Source of the DNA: Aphanothece cf. minutissima CCALA 015
Lineage (GTDB): Bacteria > Cyanobacteriota > Cyanobacteriia > PCC-6307 > Cyanobiaceae
Assembly: GCA_003003925.1 (NCBI GenBank)
Contig: PVWP01000007.1
Span: forward strand, 124,001-188,000
Length of the DNA: 64,000 nt
Reading direction: 5' to 3'
Part shown: one piece after another, positions 18,901 to 25,599 of the stretch
Layout: each line of letters starts with the position of its first letter
Position numbering within the stretch: the first letter of the stretch is position 1
Notes under the pieces: generated by a model
The model's database searches: none
What the model saw: the letters and a program-made list of their open reading frames with translations, nothing else
What the model was told of the DNA's origin: nothing
Translations under genes and position numbers: made by a program

Positions 18901-19480
18901 CCTCCAGGCCAGCCCAGCCAATGACATCAACCGCATCGACTGGCGGGAGCCCTTCACCGGCAGCCATGGTGGAATCCTGCCCGGCCAGGGGTTGGTGTTC
19001 GAGGCGGTGGAGCACTGCGGGCGCAGCGTCTGCTCGGAAGAGGAGATCGAGCGCATCGCCCAGATGGTGGAGGTGCTGCTCGGCTCCAGCTACCGCCATG
19101 CCTCCGGCAGTGGTGAACGCAGCGGGGTGTTGACCCCTGACGACATCCTGGTCACCGCCCCCTACAACGTGCAGGTGAACCATCTGCAGCAACGGCTGGG
19201 CAACCGGGCACGGGTGGGAACGGTGGACAAGTTCCAGGGCCAGGAGGCACCGGTGGCCATCCACTCCCTCACCGCCAGCGATGGTGATGCCGCTCCCCGG
19301 GGCCTGGGTTTTCTACTGGAACCCAACCGGCTGAACGTGGCGATCAGCCGTGCCCGTTGCCTCTCGATCGTGGTGGGTTCGCCCGGCCTGGTGAGCGGGA
19401 TTGCCAATACGGTGGCGGAAGCGGAGCAGATCAATCGGTTATGCCGCTTGGTCCAAGCATCGATGGAAACTGATCGCTGA
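15938..19480 (+). CDS. TM0106-type RecB-like nuclease fused to SF1 helicase
   Basis: 1180 residues from a GTG. The first half holds a RecB/PD-(D/E)XK-like nuclease: GSADVL (Asp), YIPIECKLASKP (ExK) and QACAYGELL (QxxxY-like). A second region with IWFDMEGVHDA and IEDYNREDCEST looks like the DnaQ/RNase H-like part of the family. From about residue 770 it is a DNA2/UPF1-type helicase: LQGPPGTGKTT (Walker A), VVDEAGQVS (II), LVGDQQQLSQP (III), DKFQGQE (V) and NVAISRARC (VI). Such proteins are predicted to unwind and cut DNA or RNA; several close relatives are found in defence loci, but this one could be a repair enzyme. Confidence 0.88.
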   Translation: MPFLPERLITPSQLALFSRSPRIGAWWEELKARGLFTGEQPPPSSLDEQLFADGLRLEQVLLNQLEAEGYRIARLSGHQREADYAATRAAMADGFDFIHQASLNNGEIRGSADVLRRIPQPSDLGDWSYIPIECKLASKPRTTFLVQACAYGELLIPLLGHRPDRFELFLGGGRFQSFDTDRFWAWYQQLSNRYRDFQAAFDPASPPEDEPGDHGSWGAFIEERLIAQRDLVLVANLRQSQRLKLKAAGIHTIEQLAALAPGTTIAGLAHEVLHELQQQAELQLTPADATGRPAYRVRPLRPGKGLSALPAADPGDIWFDMEGVHDAVAARKLEYLFGACYRDEPGGAPQFKAWWAHSPLQEKKAFEGWVDWVEGRRRQFPGLRIYHYASYEKTAMRRLAQQYSTREAVIDEWLRSGLLVDLLPVVTNAIVLGEESYSIKKVEHLYMEARSAEVTNAGDSVVAYTHWQASGEPPRPGPAPEASPQLQAIEDYNREDCESTVYLHDWLLQLRFDQGLPEQPLQLEEAERPGKEPWPLEALAAELIAELPESLQSDPADDAPEALLQEQEQLGPRGLSWRVQRLLAQLLPFHHREAKVAWWAYFDRKQKALESPGDLESDGEAIEGAVWESMESRTSARTGADFHTFRFDPSQPLKLRAQPGHSGLTLEIPDAGLQLAVDDLDAEQGLVTLKFPWSKRDRLVAEGLSVDLPRTPVALIKVPADITESLRARLDEQAHGWVHAQQPLPEPIRHLLEREPVAELVALNALVRAEPSAVVEQLASFLEASSGKTLALQGPPGTGKTTVTAQVIAELVRRGQRVAISSNSHAAINNLLLKTQAVISEQGLAQAVVKCRSDNDDPALAGTPIALVKPDQLTEAMAVVGGTTFILCRPDVADAFDLLVVDEAGQVSLANLLVMARSARSILLVGDQQQLSQPSQADHPGDSGDSCLAYLMQDAHVVPADRGVFLATSWRMEPSLTAMVSELFYDGRLQASPANDINRIDWREPFTGSHGGILPGQGLVFEAVEHCGRSVCSEEEIERIAQMVEVLLGSSYRHASGSGERSGVLTPDDILVTAPYNVQVNHLQQRLGNRARVGTVDKFQGQEAPVAIHSLTASDGDAAPRGLGFLLEPNRLNVAISRARCLSIVVGSPGLVSGIANTVAEAEQINRLCRLVQASMETDR

Positions 19481-19577
19481 GATTGCAATTGAACTGAGTG
19501 GGATTGCCTTCCCAATGCATTCAGGAACAGCCCGTCCTGATCCATCGTGTCACTGACTTGCCCCCTCGGAGAAACCT

Positions 19578-19994
19578 ATGTCGTTCAACGTTAAATCTCG
19601 GCTGGCTGATGCGGTGGTCGACTCTGTCCTGGCCAAGCCATCTGGCTCACGCCATGGAATCACTGGGTTCTGGCTCGCATCGCTGGACCGGGTACGCCAT
19701 GAGCGCATCCTGAGGATCGGCACGCTCCATGGGCGTCACTTCATGCTTGCCGCTGAAATTGATCCGATGGCGACGCACGTGATGGACCGAAAGCGTCTTG
19801 ATGAGTACGTCGAGCACGAGATGCTCAAACACTCCAAAGACAAGGACTCCTATTCCATAGAAGCTGCTCGCGCCCACGTACAGGAATGCGTCGAGAAAGG
19901 GCGTATCGTCGTCGCCTTCCGGAATGCTCGTGCCTTCACTGAAGCATTCAAGAGCAATGGGCGTAACTCGGTCTGGTATGAGGAAGATCAGTGA
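19578..19994 (+). CDS. Hypothetical protein, 138 aa, between helicase 3' end and a helicase remnant
   Basis: The product starts MSFNVKSRLADAVVDSV and includes ITGFWLASLDRVRHERILRIGTLHG, LDEYVEHEMLKHSKDKDSY and a Tyr/Glu-rich end. It has no membrane segment. Base composition is a little lower in GC than neighbours. It is 97 bp downstream of the helicase and is followed by a degenerate copy of the helicase's last conserved motif, so it occupies a rearranged spot. Not recognised. Confidence 0.55.
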   Translation: MSFNVKSRLADAVVDSVLAKPSGSRHGITGFWLASLDRVRHERILRIGTLHGRHFMLAAEIDPMATHVMDRKRLDEYVEHEMLKHSKDKDSYSIEAARAHVQECVEKGRIVVAFRNARAFTEAFKSNGRNSVWYEEDQ

Positions 19995-20043
19995 TCTTGA
20001 AGCCCAACCCAACAGCCCAAGACCTCACACCCCATGCCCACAC

Positions 20044-20131
20044 ATCCCAATGAGCGCTTGGCACCCATCAGCCGCGCCCATTGCCTCTCAAACACAGTGG
20101 CGGAAGCGGAGTCGAACAATCGGTTGTGCCT
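20044..20131 (+). pseudogene. Degenerate copy of the nuclease-helicase 3' end
   Basis: The stretch translates as PNERLAPISRAHCLS followed directly by NTVAEAESNNRLCLI. The end of the helicase at 19320-19450 reads PNRLNVAISRARCLS ... NTVAEAEQINRLCRL. The DNA match is close in both blocks (for example gtggcggaagcggag is identical), with about 40 bases missing between them. This is a remnant of a second copy of the helicase C-terminus, either left by a duplication or by recombination that brought in the intervening 138-aa gene. Confidence 0.7.
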
Positions 20132-20133
20132 GA

Positions 20134-20760
20134 TCAGGCAGGAAAGCCTTCGTGGTAGCGGCCAGTGGATTGGTAGCGAATCCGCTGATTGACGGCGTCC
20201 ATGCTGAAGTCAAACAGTTCACTGTCGTTTAGCTCGATGAGCTCACCGACAAGGAGGATGCCCTGTTCGATCGTCTCTACCAGCTGGCCGTAGTCGATTC
20301 TGTAGAGGTGAGCGTGGTTTCTATAGGAGTCCTTGATGGCCGCGAACAACGCGGAAAGATTCTCGCTGAATTCCTCATCGAATACCTCCTCGGAGGTCAC
20401 ACCCTCCGGCAGGTTGTAGGCCGTGGGGCGCAACAGCGAAACCCCATCCGGCACCACGATGTCCTCCTCCAGTGCGTAGACCATCGGGCAGCTGTCGCGG
20501 GCTTCGAGCATCCACTCCAGAAGCCTGTCCAGCCCCTTGGCATCAGCGGTCATCAACGCCACCTCACCGTCCTCGTCCGGATGGCTCTTCACCCAGTCGA
20601 TCGCTTCTAGGGCGGCCAGTCCCTGGCCCCCGTCCATCCAGGGCAGGAGATCCTGCAGCGAAAAGCCCTGGAATCCCTCCGCCACGAGGCTGTCGATGTT
20701 GCGGGTGCTGGTGGTGAGCTGATTGAGCCACTGCTGGGCCATTGGAGGCAGATCGGTCAT
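20134..20760 (-). CDS. Hypothetical acidic protein, 208 aa
   Basis: An acidic, helical cytoplasmic protein: MTDLPPMAQQWLNQL, LVAEGFQGFSLQDLLPWMDGGQGLAALEAIDWV, LLEWMLEARDSCPMVYALEED, and a C-terminal helix IEQGILLVGELIELNDSELFDF. No catalytic motif or family recognised. On the same strand, the PIN toxin frame upstream runs 197 bp into this gene in another frame. It may be cargo in the toxin-antitoxin zone. Confidence 0.6.
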   Translation of the reverse strand: MTDLPPMAQQWLNQLTTSTRNIDSLVAEGFQGFSLQDLLPWMDGGQGLAALEAIDWVKSHPDEDGEVALMTADAKGLDRLLEWMLEARDSCPMVYALEEDIVVPDGVSLLRPTAYNLPEGVTSEEVFDEEFSENLSALFAAIKDSYRNHAHLYRIDYGQLVETIEQGILLVGELIELNDSELFDFSMDAVNQRIRYQSTGRYHEGFPA

Positions 20761-21265
20761 GGGGCGGCCTGGGGCGAGGGGGCGTGCATTCCAACCTGCC
20801 CTTACAGTTGCAGTGGCACTGTTGCTGCTTTGGTTGGAGAGGTTCGGGCTGGTCCCAGGGATTGATCAGATCAAGGCCCAGGCCGCTGAAGTCGCTCACG
20901 TTGCGGGTGGCCAGTTGGGCGCCCTGGGCCAGGGCGGTGGCGGCGATCACCGCATCGGCCATGGCGATCGGCCGACCGATCTGCCTCCGCCGCACCAGCA
21001 GCTCGCCATACCAGTGGGCGGCCTCCCGGTGGAAGGCCAGCACGCGATCGCCAAGCAGGGCCGTCACCAACGCTTGCCAGCTCTCCAGCAGGGCCTGTTT
21101 GCGGCGACCCTCCGGCAGCCGGATGAGGCCGTGCAGGATCTCTGCTTCGTTCATCGCCGTGATGCCCACCTCCGCGGGAACGAGACCATCCGCCCAGGCC
21201 AGCACCGCCGGCTCCGGCTGGGGCCGCATCAGCTCGGCGATGACATGGGTGTCGAGAACGATCAC
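20564..21265 (-). CDS. FitB/VapC-type PIN toxin with abnormal C-terminal extension
   Basis: Residues 1-138 form a normal PIN toxin: Asp5 in MIVLDTHVIAELM, Glu41 in NEAEILHG, Asp104 in AMADAVIAAT and Asp125 in RNVSDFSGL, ending with the usual LINPWD. Family members stop at that point. Here the frame runs on for about 95 residues of Cys/His/Arg/Pro-rich sequence that is plainly the out-of-frame reading of the downstream 20134-20760 gene. A lost stop codon or a small frameshift just after codon 138 explains this. Toxin function may persist. Confidence 0.8.
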   Translation of the reverse strand: MIVLDTHVIAELMRPQPEPAVLAWADGLVPAEVGITAMNEAEILHGLIRLPEGRRKQALLESWQALVTALLGDRVLAFHREAAHWYGELLVRRRQIGRPIAMADAVIAATALAQGAQLATRNVSDFSGLGLDLINPWDQPEPLQPKQQQCHCNCKGRLECTPPRPRPPHDRSASNGPAVAQSAHHQHPQHRQPRGGGIPGLFAAGSPALDGRGPGTGRPRSDRLGEEPSGRGR

Positions 21266-21525
21266 GTTGGCTCCTCGGTGAACACGGCGGCCCCCGCCAT
21301 GGAAACCCGCGCGGGCAGATCCAGTTCCACGCCACCGAGGTCGGCGAAGTGGGCGTGGATGCGACTCCCCAGACCTGGGCTGTCAGAGCCAGCGGGTTGC
21401 GGCAGCACGGCTTCGCTCAGGATCCTGCGGGCTTCCTCCTCCATCGAGTGACCGTGGCGGGCGGCCTGCAGCCGCAGCTGGGCCTTGGTGGCGTCGTCGA
21501 GGTTACGGATCGTGAGGCTGGCCAT
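21262..21525 (-). CDS. FitA-type ribbon-helix-helix antitoxin
   Basis: 87 residues from the ATG at 21525. The N-terminus MASLTIRNLDDATKAQLRLQAARHGHSMEEEARRIL is a textbook FitA/Arc-like ribbon-helix-helix domain. The C-terminal half contains the toxin-binding part (RIHAHFADLGGVELDLP). It overlaps the PIN gene by 4 bp (21262-21265), the standard antitoxin-toxin coupling. A much longer frame extends upstream but is non-coding in character. Confidence 0.85.
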   Translation of the reverse strand: MASLTIRNLDDATKAQLRLQAARHGHSMEEEARRILSEAVLPQPAGSDSPGLGSRIHAHFADLGGVELDLPARVSMAGAAVFTEEPT

Positions 21526-21623
21526 CACGAGGTCCGCGCAGGCCATGCTGTCGGTGCTTGCAACGCTAGCTCTGGCGGTCAGCTTCCAGCGCTGGGTCTT
21601 GGCACAGCCTGAACGCGCCCCGT

Positions 21624-21959
21624 TCAGCGCAGCAGGACCACCGCCAGCAGGCCCCAAACCAGGCCGAGCACATGCATGGCGAGGGGGACGGGCTCGTTTG
21701 GCGGGTAGGACGCCAGCAGGCGCGTGCGGCAGAGCTGCTGCTGGGCAAGGAACAGGGCACAGACCAGGGACAGGAGGTAGACCAGCAGCACTCCGAGGTG
21801 TTCGAGGGTTTCCCCGATGGCGTCCGGCCCCGGCCCGATCAGGTGCTGGACGAGGTGGAAGATCTGGCTGGGCAGCTCGGCGCTGAGCATGAACACGAAG
21901 AACAGGGCCACTCCTTGGCGCCCCAGGCGAGCGATCCGCGCGGCAGACGGTTGCGCCAT
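21624..21959 (-). CDS. Small polytopic membrane protein, 111 aa
   Basis: Three hydrophobic helices are visible: GVALFFVFMLSAELPS, LGVLLVYLLSLVCALFLA and LAMHVLGLVWGLLAVVLL, with a basic N-terminus (RIARLGRQ). No family recognised. It lies upstream of the FitAB pair on the same strand, about 100 bp away. Confidence 0.6.
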   Translation of the reverse strand: MAQPSAARIARLGRQGVALFFVFMLSAELPSQIFHLVQHLIGPGPDAIGETLEHLGVLLVYLLSLVCALFLAQQQLCRTRLLASYPPNEPVPLAMHVLGLVWGLLAVVLLR

Positions 21960-22021
21960 CGTTTCGGAGCATGGGTTGTGAAGTCTGACCCTGGCATCAG
22001 GTGGAGACGGCGATCCAGATG

Positions 22022-22046
22022 CCGCTGAGAGCGGAAAAGGTATAAA
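22022..22046 (+). promoter_or_regulatory. BrnTA promoter with short inverted repeat
   Basis: An A/T-rich TATAAA (22041-22046) lies 11 bp before the BrnT ATG, and CCGCT-GAG-AGCGG (22022-22034), a perfect 5-bp inverted repeat, is immediately upstream. BrnA antitoxins repress their own operon by binding palindromes at the promoter, so this is a plausible operator. The -10 assignment rests on sequence alone and no clear -35 is seen. Confidence 0.4.
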
Positions 22047-22057
22047 ATCAGCTCACA

Positions 22058-22321
22058 ATGGATGTGGAGTTCGACCCGGTCAAGAGCGAGGCCAACCTGG
22101 CCAAGCACGGCATCGATTTCGTCGAAGCTCAAGCCCTCTGGAGCGATCCAGCCTTGCTTGAGGTCCCTGCACGCACAACTGGCGAGCCGGGCTTCCTCGT
22201 GATTGGCAAGATCCACCGCAAGCATTGGTCGGCAGTGATCACCTACCGCGGCTCGACAATCCGCCTCATTTCCGTCCGCCGCTCCCGCCTGGAGGAGGTC
22301 CAGCTCTATGAACAGCTCTGA
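22058..22321 (+). CDS. brnT: BrnT-family ribonuclease toxin
   Basis: 87 residues of the BrnT/DUF497 family: MDVEFDPVKSEANLAKHGIDF is the typical N-terminus, followed by REP-like IGKIHRKHWSAVITYRGSTIRLISVRRSR with the conserved Lys/His/Arg cluster and an EEVQLYEQ end. BrnT is a RelE-fold ribonuclease that stops translation. The toxin gene comes first and overlaps the antitoxin gene by 14 bp, as is normal for brnTA. Confidence 0.88.
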   Translation: MDVEFDPVKSEANLAKHGIDFVEAQALWSDPALLEVPARTTGEPGFLVIGKIHRKHWSAVITYRGSTIRLISVRRSRLEEVQLYEQL

Positions 22322-22586
22322 ATTCGATCGCCGCTTCGATGCCGGTCAATCCGTGCTGGAGGCGCTCGATCTCAACGGCGCCCGTCGAGCCCCCGTGAAA
22401 CAGAAGCGGGTCAACGTGGATTTCCCCCTCTGGATGGTCGAGCAACTCGACCGTGAGGCCTCACGCCTCGGCGTGACTCGCCAGTCGATCATCAAGGTCT
22501 GGCTCGCGGAGCGACTTGAGCAAGGGCGTCCTGACGCGTCGTCTCCGGCCAGCAGCGGCCACGCGTCATCGCAGGAGAGCCGCTGA
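22308..22586 (+). CDS. brnA: BrnA-type antitoxin
   Basis: 92 residues. The region KRVNVDFPLWMVEQLDREASRLGVTRQSIIKVWLAERLEQ is a ribbon-helix-helix DNA-binding domain near the C-terminus, the arrangement of BrnA-like CopG-family antitoxins. The N-terminal SSEFDRRFDAGQSVLEAL is the toxin-contacting part. The last 15 residues are Ser-rich and poorly conserved. Confidence 0.82.
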   Translation: MNSSEFDRRFDAGQSVLEALDLNGARRAPVKQKRVNVDFPLWMVEQLDREASRLGVTRQSIIKVWLAERLEQGRPDASSPASSGHASSQESR

Positions 22587-22614
22587 ATCCGCTTGCCCCC
22601 AGCACCTGCAGCCG

Positions 22615-23103
22615 TCAGGGCTTGGATCCCAGCAGCTCAGCCAGGTAGCTGGAAAGGCGGAACCCGGCCGGATGGGCATAGACGATGTCGGCGATCTTCC
22701 AGCTGCCGGCAGGGCCGCGCACCAGCAGATAGCGCAACAGCTGCGGCGCCTCAATGGGGCGGTTGCGCAGGCCGGCCCGCACCGCCACCCGGGCCTCCAG
22801 CCCTCCGCCGGGGGCGGCTGTGCAGCCCAGCACCTTGGCACCGAAGGTCCCCACCTGGGTGCCGCTGAACAGATCGAAGTCGACAAAGCGGCCGCTGTTC
22901 GGATTGAGCGCATAGGCGCGCAGCAGCTTCTGGTACAGCCCATCGGTGAAGCGGCTTTTCTGGCTCTTGAGCTCGATCGGACCGCTCACGTCCTGCCGAG
23001 CCACCTGCCAGCGGTATAGGCCATCCAGCTGGGCCTTCACCGGAGCTGGGCAAGGGGTGAGCGCCACGGCTGCCAGCAGCGGCATCAGCTGGGGCAGGGG
23101 CAT
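22615..23103 (-). CDS. Exported hypothetical protein, 162 aa (DUF3828-like)
   Basis: The ATG at 23103 gives a short signal peptide (MPLPQLMPLLAAVALTPCPAPVKA). The mature part contains LYQKLLRAYALNPNSGRFVDFDLFSGTQVGTFGAKVLGC, and ends WKIADIVYAHPAGFRLSSYLAELLG, a pattern resembling periplasmic DUF3828-type proteins. Two Cys may pair. Convergent with brnA, with 28 bp between the stops. Confidence 0.65.
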   Translation of the reverse strand: MPLPQLMPLLAAVALTPCPAPVKAQLDGLYRWQVARQDVSGPIELKSQKSRFTDGLYQKLLRAYALNPNSGRFVDFDLFSGTQVGTFGAKVLGCTAAPGGGLEARVAVRAGLRNRPIEAPQLLRYLLVRGPAGSWKIADIVYAHPAGFRLSSYLAELLGSKP

Positions 23104-23211
23104 GACGGTGTGCTGGCGTTGCTGGGAATCCTGACAGCGGCGGGCGGTGATGACGGGGTATCTCACCATCCGTGGGAATAACCAGGGGTCACTGCCAGGT
23201 CAGGGCCTGCC

Positions 23212-23445
23212 ACGGACACCGCACGTCTGTTCCAGTCGGGCCTCAGCCAGGCGGTGCGGCTGCCGAAGGCTTACCGCTTCAGCGGTAGCGAGGTGGTGGT
23301 GAAGCAGTTCCGCAATGGGGTGCTGTTGGTGCCGATCGATGACCCCTGGCAAACCCTGGAGGCCGGGTTGGCGGGCTTCGAGCCGGGCGTTGTGATCACG
23401 CGTGAGCAGCCGGAGGAGCAGATCCGGGAGGCGATCAGCCCATGA
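23212..23445 (+). pseudogene. VapB antitoxin with ACG in place of its start codon
   Basis: The frame reads (T)DTARLFQSGLSQAVRLPKAYRFSG, then VVVKQFRNGVLLVPIDDPW, the full-length VapB (AbrB-like) pattern that in relatives begins Met-Asp-Thr-Ala or similar. Here the codon in that place is ACG (23212-23214). The first standard start in frame is a GTG at 23254, which would remove half of the DNA-binding hairpin. It overlaps the VapC frame by 4 bp. ACG can start translation weakly, so residual expression is possible. Confidence 0.7.
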
Positions 23446-23763
23446 TTCTGCTCGATACCAACATCTGCATGACCATCATCAACGCCAAACCAGCCGCGGT
23501 AGTGGAGCGGTTCGGTGCGCAACCGCCAGGCCCTGGAGATGTTTCTGGCCCCACTCACGATTCTCCCTTTCGACGAGCACGCGGCCTGGGCCAACGGCGA
23601 GCTGCGGGCGGAGCTGGAGCGCCAGGGCATTCCCATTGGCTCCCTCGACACGATGATCGCGGCCCATGCCCTGAGCCTGCAGGCCACGCTGATCACCAAC
23701 AACACCCGGGAGTTTGCCTTGGTGAGCGGCCTGCAGGTGGAAAACTGGGTGCCGACGGCCTAG
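23442..23763 (+). pseudogene. VapC toxin broken by internal deletion and frameshift
   Basis: From 23442 the frame gives MILLDTNICMTIINAKPAAVVERF, a normal VapC start, and then turns to nonsense. Around 23513 another frame gives RNRQALEMFLAPLTILPFDEHAAWANGELRAELERQGIPIGSLDTMIAAHA and ends VSGLQVENWV, a normal VapC end. The roughly 25 residues expected between (with the second acidic active-site residue) are missing, so one deletion of about 80 bp removed them and shifted the frame. The toxin cannot be functional. Confidence 0.85.
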
Positions 23764-23869
23764 GTGTGCTTTCCCACCAGATTGTTCATGCCTGCAGCTG
23801 GGCGAGCCGCTGCTGGGGGTGAGTCCGCCCAGGGCCATGGGGCACGTGCGGCCGTTATGGATCCGCAAG

Positions 23870-24035
23870 TAGGCCGGCAGCAGGGCTCGATCAAAGCCAG
23901 GACGGCTTCCCGGGGAACCGTGGCCTCCATCGCATCCAGGAAGCGCTGGCGACGCGCCCTCTTTTTGGCGTGAATGTGCTCGTGGTCCGACAAGCCCAGC
24001 TGGAGGGGGACGGCCTTCCGTTCCAGCCTCAGTGT
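23870..24035 (-). pseudogene. IS5-type transposase N-terminal remnant
   Basis: Reading leftward, the frame gives LGLSDHEHIHAKKRARRQRFLDAMEATVPREAVLALIEP, the N-terminal region typical of IS5-group transposases. Just beyond, AYLRIH appears in another frame, which in intact elements follows a GRPPYPLATM segment, so a deletion with frameshift removed about 20 residues; the DDE catalytic part is absent. No terminal repeats were recognised. Confidence 0.6.
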
Positions 24036-24130
24036 TGGATCTGGGTTGATTTTAGTACGTTTTTCAGATGTTCCCTAGGGTTCAATGCTGCTGGCTCGCT
24101 ACAAATGTAATCCGCTGTCATTCGCGCTCA

Positions 24131-25360
24131 ATGGTTCACGCTGAACTTATGGAGCCAACGAGGGAGGCCTCTGCGATCCTCCCATCGAATCAGCTAACCA
24201 TTCACTTTCAACCCATCGTCTCCCTGAAGCAAACCTCCGTGGTGGGCCTGGAGGCCCTCGCGCGCCCGGCGCTCATGGGTGTCGGACAGAAGTTCGCCAA
24301 GGCCCGCAAGGCTGGGAAGCTGCTGGAGCTGGATCGCCGCTGCCGCCTCCGGGCCATGGAGGCCTACCGGGATCTCAACTTGACCCGGTCCCTACGCCCC
24401 TTTCTGTTTCTCAACTTTGAAACCTCATTGATCGACGAGGGAGTGGAAGGCTCGGGAGCCTTGCTAGAGGCCACCGAGGCCATGGGTCTGGAACCCAGCG
24501 ACATCGTGATCGAGCTCAATGAAACCAAGGTTCAGGACACGATGACCCTGAAACGCTTCGTGGAGCGCCATCGCGAATTGGGTTTCCTGATCGCCATCGA
24601 CGACTTGGGATCCGGCCACAGCAACCTGCCACGCATCGCCGAATTGCGGCCCCACATCATCAAGCTCGACCGCAGTCTCATCGCCGGAGTCGACCGCGAC
24701 TTTGTCAAGCAGGAAATGATGAAGTCGCTGATCTTACTTGGAAAGACCATCGGCACTCTGGTGCTGGCCGAAGGGGTTGAAACCCAGGCAGAACTGGACA
24801 CCTGCGCCGCCCTCGGAGCAGAGTTCTTCCAGGGCTATCACTTGGCGCGCCCCAAGCCAGCGGCCAACCTGGACTTGGCGGCCCTGCACCCCGTGCTGAT
24901 GGAAGCCGCCCGCCGGCAACGGGTCAAAGCCGTTGCCGCCATCCGGGCCCGCCAGATGGAGGGCCTCGATCTGATCAATCTGGCCCGCGCAGGGTGTGAA
25001 GGCCTACGTCACATCCCTGCCCACATGTTCGACGGCGCCCTTGCCAACTGGGTAGGCACCAACACCATGATCGAAGCGGCCTACGTGCTCGATGGCGACG
25101 GACTGCAGATCAGCAACACGCACCTGGGCCAGGGTCTCCCCCCGTCGAGGAACCGCCTGTTCACACCCGCCACGCGGGGCACCGACCACGCCAACAAGGA
25201 GTATTTCTTCAGCCTGATGGATACGGGTCTCCATGAGCACATCACCGACACCTACATCAGCCTGGCCACCGGCCAGCGCTGCCGCACCGTGGCCACGAGG
25301 TTGGAGCACGCCAGCGGCGCTTCCTTCGTGCTCTGTATTGATCAGCGCCTCAAACCCTGA
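24131..25360 (+). CDS. EAL-domain cyclic-di-GMP phosphodiesterase with C-terminal sensor-like domain
   Basis: 409 residues from the ATG at 24131 (24068 or 24149 are alternatives). The EAL domain (about 10-250) shows LEALARP, FLNFE, IELNETK, IDDLGSGHSN, IIKLDRSL, LAEGVET and FQGYHLARP, so every residue needed for metal binding and c-di-GMP hydrolysis appears present. No GGDEF domain. The last 150 residues (MIEAAYVLDGDGLQISNTHLGQ ... ATRGTDHANKEYFF) look like a PAS/Cache-type fold, as in YkuI-like proteins. It is flanked by transposase remnants on both sides. Confidence 0.88.
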   Translation: MVHAELMEPTREASAILPSNQLTIHFQPIVSLKQTSVVGLEALARPALMGVGQKFAKARKAGKLLELDRRCRLRAMEAYRDLNLTRSLRPFLFLNFETSLIDEGVEGSGALLEATEAMGLEPSDIVIELNETKVQDTMTLKRFVERHRELGFLIAIDDLGSGHSNLPRIAELRPHIIKLDRSLIAGVDRDFVKQEMMKSLILLGKTIGTLVLAEGVETQAELDTCAALGAEFFQGYHLARPKPAANLDLAALHPVLMEAARRQRVKAVAAIRARQMEGLDLINLARAGCEGLRHIPAHMFDGALANWVGTNTMIEAAYVLDGDGLQISNTHLGQGLPPSRNRLFTPATRGTDHANKEYFFSLMDTGLHEHITDTYISLATGQRCRTVATRLEHASGASFVLCIDQRLKP

Positions 25361-25399
25361 TCTGATCGCCAGACAACCACCAGTCCACGGTCCTGCTGA

Positions 25400-25590
25400 T
25401 TCAAGGTGCGACTCCAGAGCGCGAGGCCGCGATCGAGCGGTACCGGGCCAGCCCCTAGTAGGGGCAGCGCAGGCTGATCCCGGCTTGCGCCGCAAGGGTC
25501 TTGAGCTGCACGCCCTCATCGAGATGCCGACGAATCAGGCGTTCCCGACTGATCGGCGTCAGACGGGCCAGTGGGTGGCTATGGATGGGG
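25400..25590 (-). pseudogene. IS481-type transposase N-terminal remnant
   Basis: Leftward translation gives ARLTPISRERLIRRHLDEG, then VQLKTLAAQAGISLRCPY, a TAG stop, and GLARYRS. This is the helix-turn-helix start of IS481-type transposases (relatives continue ...KWLARYRSGG). The in-frame stop and the absence of any DDE region show that only a fragment remains. Confidence 0.6.
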
Positions 25591-25599
25591 TGTGAGGTC

